DNA from: Erythrobacteraceae bacterium
GTDB lineage: Bacteria > Pseudomonadota > Alphaproteobacteria > Sphingomonadales > Sphingomonadaceae
Length of the DNA stretch: 64,000 bases
NCBI GenBank assembly: GCA_027486035.1
Contig: JAIXPX010000047.1
Location: 1-64,000, forward strand
Direction: 5' to 3'
Part shown: piece by piece, positions 18,921 through 28,245 of the stretch
Position numbering within the stretch: the stretch's first letter is position 1
How the letters are laid out: each line of letters begins with the position of its first letter
Notes under the pieces: generated by a model
What the model saw: the letters and a program-made list of their open reading frames with translations, nothing else
Databases searched by the model: none
Told to the model about the DNA's origin: nothing
Made by a program: the position numbers and the translations under genes

Positions 18921-20603
18921 ATGAGCGAAGGCCAGAAGGCATCGGACCTGTTCATCGAATGTCTGGAGGCGGAGGGCGTCGAATATATCTTCGGCGTTCC
19001 CGGCGAGGAGAACCTCGACTTTCTCGAAAGCCTTTCGAAGTCGGATAAGATCAAGCTGATCCTCACCCGCCACGAACAGGGGGCCGGCTTCATGGCAGCA
19101 ACCTATGGCCGCCACACCGGGCGCACCGGCGTGTGCATCGCCACACTGGGTCCGGGCGCGACCAATTTCGTGACCGCCGCCGCCTATGCCCAGCTCGGCG
19201 GGATGCCGATGCTGATGATCACCGGCCAGAAGCCGATCAAGAAATCGAAGCAGGGCCGCTTCCAGATTCTCGATGTCGTGGCGATGATGGGGCCGATCAC
19301 CAAATATGCCCACCAGCTCGCCAGCGCCGACAATATCCCCAGCCGCGTGCGCGAGGCGATCCGCCTGGCCGAAGAGGAGAAGCCGGGGGCGGTGCATCTC
19401 GAATTCCCCGAGGACATTGCCGAAGAGCACACCACCAGCCGGCCGATTGCCGCCAGCCTCGCCCGCCGCCCTTCCGCCGAGGAGAAGGCGGTGCGTCAGG
19501 CGGTGCTCGCCATCGAGAGCGCCAAGGCCCCGATCCTCGTCATCGGCGCGGGCGCCAACCGCAAGATGACCGGGCGGATGCTGCGCCAGCTGATCGACAA
19601 GACCGGCATTCCCTTCGTCACCACCCAGATGGGCAAGGGTGTGGTCGATGAACGCCACCCGCTGTTCCTCGGCTGCGCGGCGCTTTCGGCGGGCGATTTC
19701 GTCCACCGCGCGATCGAGGACGCGGATTGCATCGTCAATATCGGCCACGACGTGATCGAGAAGCCGCCCTTCTTCATGAGGAACGACGGCGAGGGCCCGG
19801 TCGGATCGGACAGCCCGCCCAAGGTGATCCACGTCTCGACCAAGACGGCCGAGGTCGATCCGGTCTACTTCCCGCATATCGAGGTGATCGGCGACATCGC
19901 CAATGCGATCTACCAGATCAAGGAAGACATCGTCCCGCAAGGGCGGTGGGACTTCCGGCGGATGCTCGAATACCGCGCCGCCGAGGTCGCCCACACCGCG
20001 CCGCTCGCCGCCGATGCGCGCTTCCCGATCTTCCCGCCGCATCTCGTCGCACAGGTGCGCGGCGCCATGCCCGAGGACGGGATCATCTGCCTCGACAACG
20101 GGGTCTACAAGATCTGGTTCGCGCGCGGCTACTCCGCCTACCTCCCCAACACCGTGCTGCTCGACAATGCGCTGGCGACGATGGGCGCCGGCCTACCGAG
20201 CGCAATGATGAGCGCGATGCTCTATCCGGAGCGCAAGGTGATGGCGATCTGCGGCGATGGCGGGTTCATGATGAACAGCCAGGAGATGGAAACCGCCGTT
20301 CGGCTGGGGCTCAACCTCACCATCCTGATCCTGCGCGATGATGCCTACGGGATGATCCGGTGGAAGCAGGCCAATATGGGCTTTGCCGATTTCGGCCTGA
20401 CCTATGGCAACCCCGATTTCGTCCAGTATGCCGAGAGCTATGGCGCGACCGGGCACCGGGTGACCTCGTCCGAGCATCTCACCGACCTGCTGGCGCACTG
20501 CCTCGCCACGCCGGGGGTGCATCTGATCGATTGCCCGGTTGACTATACCGAGAACGACCAGATCCTGAACCGCGACATCAAGCGGCTTTCCGCCGAGCTT
20601 TAA
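18921..20603 (+). CDS. ThDP-dependent acetolactate synthase-like large subunit
   Basis: MSEGQKASDLFIECLEAEGVEYIFGVPGEENLDFLESL; ThDP motif GDGGFMMNSQEMETAVRLGLNLTI. Confidence 0.85.
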   Translation: MSEGQKASDLFIECLEAEGVEYIFGVPGEENLDFLESLSKSDKIKLILTRHEQGAGFMAATYGRHTGRTGVCIATLGPGATNFVTAAAYAQLGGMPMLMITGQKPIKKSKQGRFQILDVVAMMGPITKYAHQLASADNIPSRVREAIRLAEEEKPGAVHLEFPEDIAEEHTTSRPIAASLARRPSAEEKAVRQAVLAIESAKAPILVIGAGANRKMTGRMLRQLIDKTGIPFVTTQMGKGVVDERHPLFLGCAALSAGDFVHRAIEDADCIVNIGHDVIEKPPFFMRNDGEGPVGSDSPPKVIHVSTKTAEVDPVYFPHIEVIGDIANAIYQIKEDIVPQGRWDFRRMLEYRAAEVAHTAPLAADARFPIFPPHLVAQVRGAMPEDGIICLDNGVYKIWFARGYSAYLPNTVLLDNALATMGAGLPSAMMSAMLYPERKVMAICGDGGFMMNSQEMETAVRLGLNLTILILRDDAYGMIRWKQANMGFADFGLTYGNPDFVQYAESYGATGHRVTSSEHLTDLLAHCLATPGVHLIDCPVDYTENDQILNRDIKRLSAEL

Positions 20604-20608
20604 CCTCG

Positions 20609-20703
20609 TCCCCCTCCCGCTTGCGGGAGGGGCTAGGGGTGGGCGCGAAGCCGCACCGCCCCTGCTTTCCCACCCCCGGCCCCTCCCGCAGGCGGGAGGG
20701 GGG
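20609..20703. repeat. Dual-fold inverted repeat (REP/REPIN-like), element 3
   Basis: CCCCCTCCCGCTTGCGGGAGGGGCTAGGGGTGGG ... CCCACCCCCGGCCCCTCCCGCAGGCGGGAGGGGGG. Confidence 0.85.
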
Positions 20704-20715
20704 AAGGAATTGACA

Positions 20716-22146
<1,431 letters not shown>

Positions 22147-22149
<3 letters not shown>

Positions 22150-22259
22150 TCCTCCCCGGCACGGGGAGGGGGACCACGCGAAGCGTGGTGGAGGGGCGAG
22201 CAAAGGTCCGCCCCTCCACCAGACTTCGTCTGGTCCCCCTCCCCTTAAGGGGAGGATCA
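22147..22259. repeat. Dual-fold inverted repeat (REP/MITE-like), element 4, containing the stop codons of both flanking genes
   Basis: TGATCCTCCCC...GGGGAGGATCA ends; arms with nested GGGGGACCA..TGGTGGAGGGGCG hairpins. Confidence 0.85.
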
Positions 22260-22682
22260 CCCCTCCTCGAGCAGCAGCAGCACCGCCGTCACCGCGAGCC
22301 GTTCCATCGCGCCGAAGCGGTGGTCGACCTTGCTGATCGTCGCATCGGCGACGAGCTGGTTGGGGAGGGCGAATTCGTGGTCGGGCAGCTGCTCGATCAG
22401 TTCCTCGCCCGCAGCGACAGCCTCGGGCCCGCAGAACTCCATCACCACCTCGTGGCGCGTGCCCGAGAAGGTGATCGAGGCCCAGCACTTCTCCTCGTGG
22501 GAAAGCACCGTGCCGTGACCGGAGGTGATGGCGAGCAGCGCCGAGCGCACGCGGTCGGCCAGCGTGCGGCGCGGGCGCTGGAAGCGGGTGAGGCCCAGGA
22601 GCGGCGCGGACTTGATTTCGGGCGCGCGGAGGTCCGCGAGGTGGTGTGCGAAGGGATCGCGCAGGCTTTCGGTGAGCATCAT
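22257..22682 (-). CDS. Hypothetical protein (141 aa)
   Basis: MMLTESLRDPFAHHLADLRAPEIKSAPLLGLTRFQRPRRTLADRVRSALLAITSGHGTVLSHEEKCWASITFSGTRHEVVMEF...; start overlaps the stop of the upstream small ORF. Confidence 0.65.
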   Translation of the reverse strand: MMLTESLRDPFAHHLADLRAPEIKSAPLLGLTRFQRPRRTLADRVRSALLAITSGHGTVLSHEEKCWASITFSGTRHEVVMEFCGPEAVAAGEELIEQLPDHEFALPNQLVADATISKVDHRFGAMERLAVTAVLLLLEEG

Positions 22683-22882
22683 GCCATCTCCCTCGCTTGC
22701 GTGGAGGCACCATCGGCATAGCCCTGCATCCACGCGCGGGTGCGCAGTTCGGTGTCGCGGCGCGGGGTGCGGCCCATGCGCAGATCGAGCACGAAGCGCG
22801 GGTCGCGGGCGGCGAGGCGGCCGAATCGGGTGGCGGGCATGGCGTGGGCCCGGAGGAAATTTTCGATGGTCCGAAGCAGCAT
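22679..22882 (-). CDS. Small putative DNA-binding (HTH-like) protein, 67 aa
   Basis: MLLRTIENFLRAHAMPATRFGRLAARDPRFVLDLRMGRTPRRDTELRTRAWMQGYADG resembles a short XRE-type helix-turn-helix; translationally coupled to 22257..22682. Confidence 0.55.
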   Translation of the reverse strand: MLLRTIENFLRAHAMPATRFGRLAARDPRFVLDLRMGRTPRRDTELRTRAWMQGYADGASTQAREMA

Positions 22883-22962
22883 GGTTTTGCGTCCCTGATG
22901 GTTGCTGATCTGGCGGTTCGCACCGGACGAATCGCCCGATGTTCCTGATTTGTTTCAAACTA

Positions 22963-22999
22963 TTTCCTACTTGGCTAGGAAAAATCCTTCATGTAGGAT
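22963..22999. promoter_or_regulatory. Putative operator cluster for the S24-type regulator
   Basis: TTTCCTActtggcTAGGAAA (perfect 7-bp inverted repeat, 22963-22982) followed by ATCCttcatgtaGGAT (22984-22999), immediately upstream of the regulator start at 23006. Confidence 0.6.
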
Positions 23000-23005
23000 G
23001 TCCCT

Positions 23006-23686
23006 ATGGTGCATTCCTCCTCTTCGCCGCGAGAAAGCCTTGCGGGCCCGCGGGCAAGGCTGCTCCAATTGTCGCAGGCGCGCGGCGCCAGTCTGGCCGC
23101 GCTCTCCGAATTGCTGGGGCGTAACCCTTCCTATCTCCAGCAATTCATCCGCAAGGGCTCTCCCCGCAAACTGGAGGAGCAGGACCGTGCAACGCTTGCC
23201 CGCTTTTTCGGTGTGAACGAAAGCGAACTGCGCGAGACGCAGGAAAAATCCTATGAAAACCCCCTCGGGCGGCGCGGAGCCGATGAGTGGGTCGACGTGC
23301 CCCGGCTCGATCTCGGCGCGGCGGCAGGCGCGGGGAGGGTGCCGGGCGGGGAGGCGGCGTTCGACACCTTCCGCTTCTCGCGCCGCTGGCTAGAGGAACA
23401 GGGCCTCGCCCGCGCGGAGCTGTCTGCGATCCGTGTGGAAGGGGATTCGATGGAGCCGCTGCTCAACGACGGCGACGAAATCCTCGTCGACCGCAGCCCC
23501 CGGCCGTTCCGTGACGGCATCCACGTGGTCCGCCTCGGCGATACGCTGATGGTGAAGCGCGTCGCCAGCGTCGGGCCGGGGCGGGTGGCGCTGCTCTCGC
23601 AGAACTTCGCCTATCCGCCGGTGGAGGTGGCAGCGGAGGAGGTCGCGATTATCGGGCGGGTTGTGTGGAAGGGGGGGCGGGTCTAA
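23006..23686 (+). CDS. HTH transcriptional regulator with S24 (LexA-like) peptidase domain
   Basis: N-terminal HTH (ASLAALSELLGRNPSYLQQFIRKG) and C-terminal RVEGDSMEPLLNDGDEILVDRS ... GDTLMVKRV catalytic Ser/Lys region. Confidence 0.88.
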   Translation: MVHSSSSPRESLAGPRARLLQLSQARGASLAALSELLGRNPSYLQQFIRKGSPRKLEEQDRATLARFFGVNESELRETQEKSYENPLGRRGADEWVDVPRLDLGAAAGAGRVPGGEAAFDTFRFSRRWLEEQGLARAELSAIRVEGDSMEPLLNDGDEILVDRSPRPFRDGIHVVRLGDTLMVKRVASVGPGRVALLSQNFAYPPVEVAAEEVAIIGRVVWKGGRV

Positions 23687-23696
23687 GCCTGCGGCC

Positions 23697-24362
23697 ATGA
23701 CTGACCAGCCCCAACTCCCCATGCGCGCGGCGATCATTCCGGTGACGCCGCTCCAGCAGAACTGCTCGCTGATCTGGTGCACCAAAACGATGCGCGGGGC
23801 GCTGGTCGATCCGGGCGGGGATCTGGACAAGCTCAAGGAAGGCGTCGCCAAGGCCGGCGTCACGCTCGAAAAGCTGCTCGTCACCCACGGGCATCTCGAC
23901 CACTGCGGGCAGACCGGGATGCTGGCGGACGAGTTGGGCCTGCCCATCGAAGGCCCGCACGAGGATGACCGCTTCTGGATCGACCAATTGGACGATGACG
24001 GCCCGCGCTGGGGGATGGTGGCCAAGAGCTTCACGCCGACCCGCTGGCTGAAGCACGGCGACACGGTGACGGTGGGCGAACTCACATTGGACGTGATCCA
24101 CTGCCCCGGCCACACCCCCGGCCACGTGGTGTTCTACCACGCGCCGAGCCGCTTCGCGATTGTCGGCGATGTGCTATTCCAGGGGAGCATCGGCCGCACC
24201 GATTTCCCGAAGGGCAATCATCAGGACCTGATCGATTCCATCACCCAGCGCCTCTGGCCGCTCGGCGAGGATGTGATGTTCATCCCCGGCCACGGCCCCA
24301 CCAGCACCTTTGGCCGCGAGCGCAAGACCAATGCGTTCGTGAGCGATTACGCGCTTTCTTGA
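23697..24362 (+). CDS. MBL-fold metallo-hydrolase (glyoxalase II-like)
   Basis: THGHLDHCGQ; CPGHTPGHVVFY; FIPGHGPTSTFGRER. Confidence 0.9.
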   Translation: MTDQPQLPMRAAIIPVTPLQQNCSLIWCTKTMRGALVDPGGDLDKLKEGVAKAGVTLEKLLVTHGHLDHCGQTGMLADELGLPIEGPHEDDRFWIDQLDDDGPRWGMVAKSFTPTRWLKHGDTVTVGELTLDVIHCPGHTPGHVVFYHAPSRFAIVGDVLFQGSIGRTDFPKGNHQDLIDSITQRLWPLGEDVMFIPGHGPTSTFGRERKTNAFVSDYALS

Positions 24363-24477
24363 TCCTCCCTGAAGGGGAGGGGGACCATGCGCAGCATGGT
24401 GGAGGGGCGGGTGGCCGTTCGCCACTCCACCCCGCCGCTGGCGCGGCGCGGTCCCCCTCTCCCAAGGGAGAGGATTA
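24360..24477. repeat. Dual-fold inverted repeat (REP/MITE-like), element 5, same family as 22147..22259
   Basis: TGATCCTCCCTgaaGGGGAGGGGGACCATGCgcaGCATGGTGGAGGGGCG ... GGTCCCCCTCTCCCaaGGGAGAGGATTA; overlaps both flanking stop codons. Confidence 0.85.
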
Positions 24478-24870
24478 CATCACCCCCGCAGCCACCAGCG
24501 CCGCCACAATGGCGAGGCCAAGCTGCACCAGCATCGTGGTGAGCGTGCCGACCATCCGGCCCCAGCCCCAGTTGCCACCGTCCATGCCGAAGCCGTGCAG
24601 CACCCGGCCGATCATGTAGGCCGCCGCCACGAAGGCCAGCCACTCGCCGCCCTTGCCCGTCAGCTCGATTCCCGCGATCAGCACCAGCACGAAGGCGGTG
24701 TTTTCGACATAGTTGAGCTGCGCGCGCATCCGGCGCTGGAGGCTTTCGTGTCCGCCATCGCCGACGCTGACCTGAAGCGCGGTGCGCAGGGCGCCAATGC
24801 GGATCCCCAGCCAGATGTTGAGCACGGCGGCAGCCGCCGCGGCAGCGAGCGTTACAGGAAGCACGGTCAT
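24475..24870 (-). CDS. MAPEG family membrane protein
   Basis: RMRAQLNYVENTAFVLVLIAGIELTG; about 130 aa, four hydrophobic segments. Confidence 0.85.
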   Translation of the reverse strand: MTVLPVTLAAAAAAAVLNIWLGIRIGALRTALQVSVGDGGHESLQRRMRAQLNYVENTAFVLVLIAGIELTGKGGEWLAFVAAAYMIGRVLHGFGMDGGNWGWGRMVGTLTTMLVQLGLAIVAALVAAGVM

Positions 24871-25094
24871 GATTGAGATCCCCTCGTTGATTGGCGCTCA
24901 TTGCTAGGGCGGCTCCGCACGGGTTGCAACGCGCGAATTTTCAGCTATAGCGCGCGCCTTCCCGCCACGGCTGGCCAAGGAATGCGCGCAAGTCTCATGC
25001 TTGTGTGCGCACACTCCTTGCCGTAAGGGCGGCCTTCGAGAATCGCAGGTGCCGGTGGCATCGCACGTCAGTTATTTGAGGAAATGGTGCCGCC

Positions 25095-25271
25095 ATGGCT
25101 GTCCCCAAGAGAAAAGTTTCGCCTTCCCGCCGCGGCATGCGTCGTTCGCACGATGCCCTGAAGGTCGAAGCCTTCCACGAGTGCCCGAACTGCGGCGAAC
25201 TCAAGCGCCCGCACAACATCTGCGGCCACTGCGGCCACTATAACGGGCGTCAGGTCGTCGCCGTCGGCTGA
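25095..25271 (+). CDS. rpmF: 50S ribosomal protein L32
   Basis: [58 protein letters not shown] (58 aa, below the ORF-track cutoff); upstream of plsX as usual. Confidence 0.95.
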   Translation: MAVPKRKVSPSRRGMRRSHDALKVEAFHECPNCGELKRPHNICGHCGHYNGRQVVAVG

Positions 25272-25300
25272 GTGCCGCAGGCTGCAACGATAGACCGGAG

Positions 25301-26410
25301 ATGAGCACGATGAGCCTGCCGCGTATCGCTGTCGATGCGATGGGCGGCGATGAAGGCGTGCGCGTCATGGTCGAAGGCGCGGCGCTCGCCCGCCGCCAGC
25401 ACGAAAAGTTCAAGTTCCTGCTGGTGGGTGACGGTGCGCGCATCGAAGCCGCGCTCGACAACCACCCCAACCTGCGCGCGGCCTCCGAAATTCTCCATTG
25501 CGACGATGTGGTGGGCGGCGACGAGCTGCCCAGCAAGGCGATCCGCCGCGCCAAGACCACCTCGATGGGTCTGGCCGTCAATGCGGTGAAGACGGGTGAC
25601 GCCGGCGCTGCGGTCAGCGCGGGGAACACCGGCGCGCTGATGGCGATGAGCAAGCTCGCGCTGCGCACCATGCCGGGGATCGACCGCCCGGCGCTCGCCG
25701 CGATCATGCCCACGCTGCAATCGCACGACGTGGTGATGCTCGATCTCGGCGCCAATACCGAGGCGGACGCGCGCAACCTCGTCCAGTACGCGGTGATGGG
25801 CGCGGCCTATTCGCGGATCGTCAACGGCTTCGAGCGGCCGGTGGTGCGCCTCCTCAACATCGGCACCGAGGAGATCAAGGGCACCGAGGAATTGCGCGAT
25901 GCTGCCGCCATCCTCGCCGCCGCCTCGGCCGATGGCGGGCTCGCGCTCCAGTTCGACGGCTTTGTCGAGAGCGACAAGATCAACCGCGGCGAGACCCATG
26001 TGGTCGTCACCGACGGCTTTTCCGGCAATATCGCGCTGAAGGCGATCGAAGGCTCGGCGCGCTTCGTCACCGACCTGCTGAAGCAGGCCTTCACCTCCTC
26101 GCTGCGCTCGAAGATCGGCTTCCTCGTCTCGCGCCCTGCGACCGAGCTGCTGCGTCACCATCTCGACCCGAACAACCATAATGGCGCGGTCTTCCTCGGC
26201 CTCAACGGGGTGGTGGTGAAGAGCCACGGCAGCGCCACCGCCAAGGGCGTCGCCCATGCCGTCGCGGTGACCGCGCGCCTGCTCGAGAACAAGCTTACCG
26301 AACGGATCGCGCAGGATCTCTCCGCCCTCGGCGAGGAAAGTCTGCGCCGCAAGGGGCGCACCGCCGCCTCCGCCGCACCCCCCGCGACCGACAGCGAGGC
26401 GACAGCGTGA
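25301..26410 (+). CDS. plsX: Phosphate acyltransferase
   Basis: [12 protein letters not shown]...; [27 protein letters not shown]. Confidence 0.95.
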   Translation: MSTMSLPRIAVDAMGGDEGVRVMVEGAALARRQHEKFKFLLVGDGARIEAALDNHPNLRAASEILHCDDVVGGDELPSKAIRRAKTTSMGLAVNAVKTGDAGAAVSAGNTGALMAMSKLALRTMPGIDRPALAAIMPTLQSHDVVMLDLGANTEADARNLVQYAVMGAAYSRIVNGFERPVVRLLNIGTEEIKGTEELRDAAAILAAASADGGLALQFDGFVESDKINRGETHVVVTDGFSGNIALKAIEGSARFVTDLLKQAFTSSLRSKIGFLVSRPATELLRHHLDPNNHNGAVFLGLNGVVVKSHGSATAKGVAHAVAVTARLLENKLTERIAQDLSALGEESLRRKGRTAASAAPPATDSEATA

Positions 26411-27372
26411 GTGGTTCGCGGCTGCTCGGGACGGGCTCGGCGCTGCCACGGCGGGTCGTCACCAATGCCGAACTGGCGCAGAAGGTCGACACCTCGGACG
26501 AGTGGATCGTGGCGCGCACCGGTATCCGCCAGCGCCATATCGCCGGGCCGGACGAGACCACCTCCACCCTCGCCATCGCCGCCGCGCGGGCCGCGCTGGC
26601 CGATGCCGGGGTCGAGGCGTCGAGCATCGGCCTCATCATCCTTGCAACAGCCACGCCCGACAACACCTTTCCCGCCACCGCCACCAAGGTGCAGGCCGCG
26701 CTCGGCTGCCAGGGCGGCGTCGCCTTCGACGTTGCGGCGGTGTGCTCGGGCTTCCTCTACGCGCTCGCCACGGCCGATTCGCTGCTGCGCACCGGCATGG
26801 CCCGGCGCGCTTTGGTGATCGGCGCGGAAACCTTCAGCCGCATCCTCGACTGGGAGGACCGCACCACCTGCGTCCTGTTCGGCGACGGGGCCGGCGCGGT
26901 GGTGCTCGAAGCGCCCTCGGACCAGAGCGAAGGGGTCGGCATCCTCGCCACCAGGCTCCATGCCGATGGCGACCAGCACGATCTGCTCTATGTCGACGGC
27001 GGCCCCTCGACCACGCAGACCGTCGGCCATGTGCGGATGCGCGGACAGGAAGTGTTCCGCCATGCGGTGGTCAATCTGTCGGATGTGCTCAAGGAAGTGC
27101 TTGAAGAAACAGGGATTTCCCCGCAGGATCTCGACTGGGTCGTGCCCCACCAGGCCAATGCCCGGATCCTCGATGCGACCGCCCGCAAGCTCGGAATTTC
27201 GCCGGAGAAAGTGGTCGTGACAGTCGACCGCCACGCCAACACCTCGGCCGCGTCGGTGCCGCTCGCGCTCGACATCGCGCGCAAGGACGGGCGGATCAAG
27301 ACGGGCGATCTCGTCATGCTTGAGGCGATGGGCGGCGGCTTCACCTGGGGTGCGAGTCTGATCCGCATGTGA
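26407..27372 (+). CDS. fabH: Beta-ketoacyl-ACP synthase III
   Basis: [48 protein letters not shown] overlap with plsX. Confidence 0.95.
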   Translation: MSGSRLLGTGSALPRRVVTNAELAQKVDTSDEWIVARTGIRQRHIAGPDETTSTLAIAAARAALADAGVEASSIGLIILATATPDNTFPATATKVQAALGCQGGVAFDVAAVCSGFLYALATADSLLRTGMARRALVIGAETFSRILDWEDRTTCVLFGDGAGAVVLEAPSDQSEGVGILATRLHADGDQHDLLYVDGGPSTTQTVGHVRMRGQEVFRHAVVNLSDVLKEVLEETGISPQDLDWVVPHQANARILDATARKLGISPEKVVVTVDRHANTSAASVPLALDIARKDGRIKTGDLVMLEAMGGGFTWGASLIRM

Positions 27373-27513
27373 GCCGCGGCGGTACCTTTGCTTGCCACGT
27401 CCTAACACAATTGCTGAAAACTCACAGGATCTGGCGGCATCGCTTTGCAAAAGCGCCGGAAAACCCGTAAGCTCCAAGTCTTCGTTCGGGTCGCGCCGCG
27501 AAGGAGAAATCGC

Positions 27514-27813
27514 ATGATGCGTTCGGTTGGCACTTTGACCCGCGCCGATCTGGCAGAAACCATCAACCGCAAGATGGGTTTCAGCCGCGCTGAATCGCTC
27601 GACATGGTCGAAGCGATCCTCGGCAAAATGAGCGACGCTCTCGCCCGGGGCGAGAATGTCAAGATCTCGGGCTTCGGCAGCTTTGTGCTGCGCGACAAGA
27701 ACGAGCGGATCGGCCGCAATCCCAAGACCGGGATCGAGGTGCCGATCACGCCGCGCCGCGTCATGACGTTCCGGGCGAGCCAGCTCCTCAAGGAACGCAT
27801 TGTCAAGGGATGA
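27514..27813 (+). CDS. ihfA: Integration host factor subunit alpha
   Basis: [21 protein letters not shown]...[41 protein letters not shown]. Confidence 0.95.
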   Translation: MMRSVGTLTRADLAETINRKMGFSRAESLDMVEAILGKMSDALARGENVKISGFGSFVLRDKNERIGRNPKTGIEVPITPRRVMTFRASQLLKERIVKG

Positions 27814-27833
27814 GACAGCACAGGTGAGGCCAG

Positions 27834-28238
27834 ATGACCGCATTCGATGACGGCAAGGACGAGGGCGCGTTGCGCACCATCGGCGAAGTCAGCGAGGCGC
27901 TGGGCATCCGGCCTCACGTGCTGCGGTACTGGGAAGCGCAGTTCCCGCTGCTCAAACCGCTGAAGCGCAGCGGCGGGCGGCGCTATTATCGCCCGGCCGA
28001 CATCCAGATGGTCAAGACCATCGACCGGCTCGTCAATCGTGAAGGCTATACCCTGAAGGGCGCCGAAGCGGTGCTGCGCGCAAGCGCCAGGGCCGCGCCG
28101 GCCACCCCGTCAGCGGCCGCAGCTGAGCAGGCCGCCCCCGGCGTGCGCCTGATGGTCGCCGAAGGGCCCGAGATGGCAGAGATCATCGCCGGCCTGAAAG
28201 CGGTGCGCGCGCGCCTCGCTGCCGCCCTCGCGACCTGA
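27834..28238 (+). CDS. MerR family transcriptional regulator
   Basis: TIGEVSEALGIRPHVLRYWEAQFPLLKPLKRSGGRRYYRPADIQMVKTI. Confidence 0.9.
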   Translation: MTAFDDGKDEGALRTIGEVSEALGIRPHVLRYWEAQFPLLKPLKRSGGRRYYRPADIQMVKTIDRLVNREGYTLKGAEAVLRASARAAPATPSAAAAEQAAPGVRLMVAEGPEMAEIIAGLKAVRARLAAALAT

Positions 28239-28245
28239 GCCCGCC

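Noticed and set aside
22679-23686. Possible prophage remnant because of the S24-type repressor and small HTH protein
   Set aside because: No integrase, structural or replication phage genes and no attachment-site duplication seen nearby; kept only as a regulatory module.
25001-25094. Possible ribosomal leader or riboswitch upstream of rpmF
   Set aside because: Some short inverted repeats (tgtgtgcgcacac) but no structure I can match to a known leader; insufficient support.
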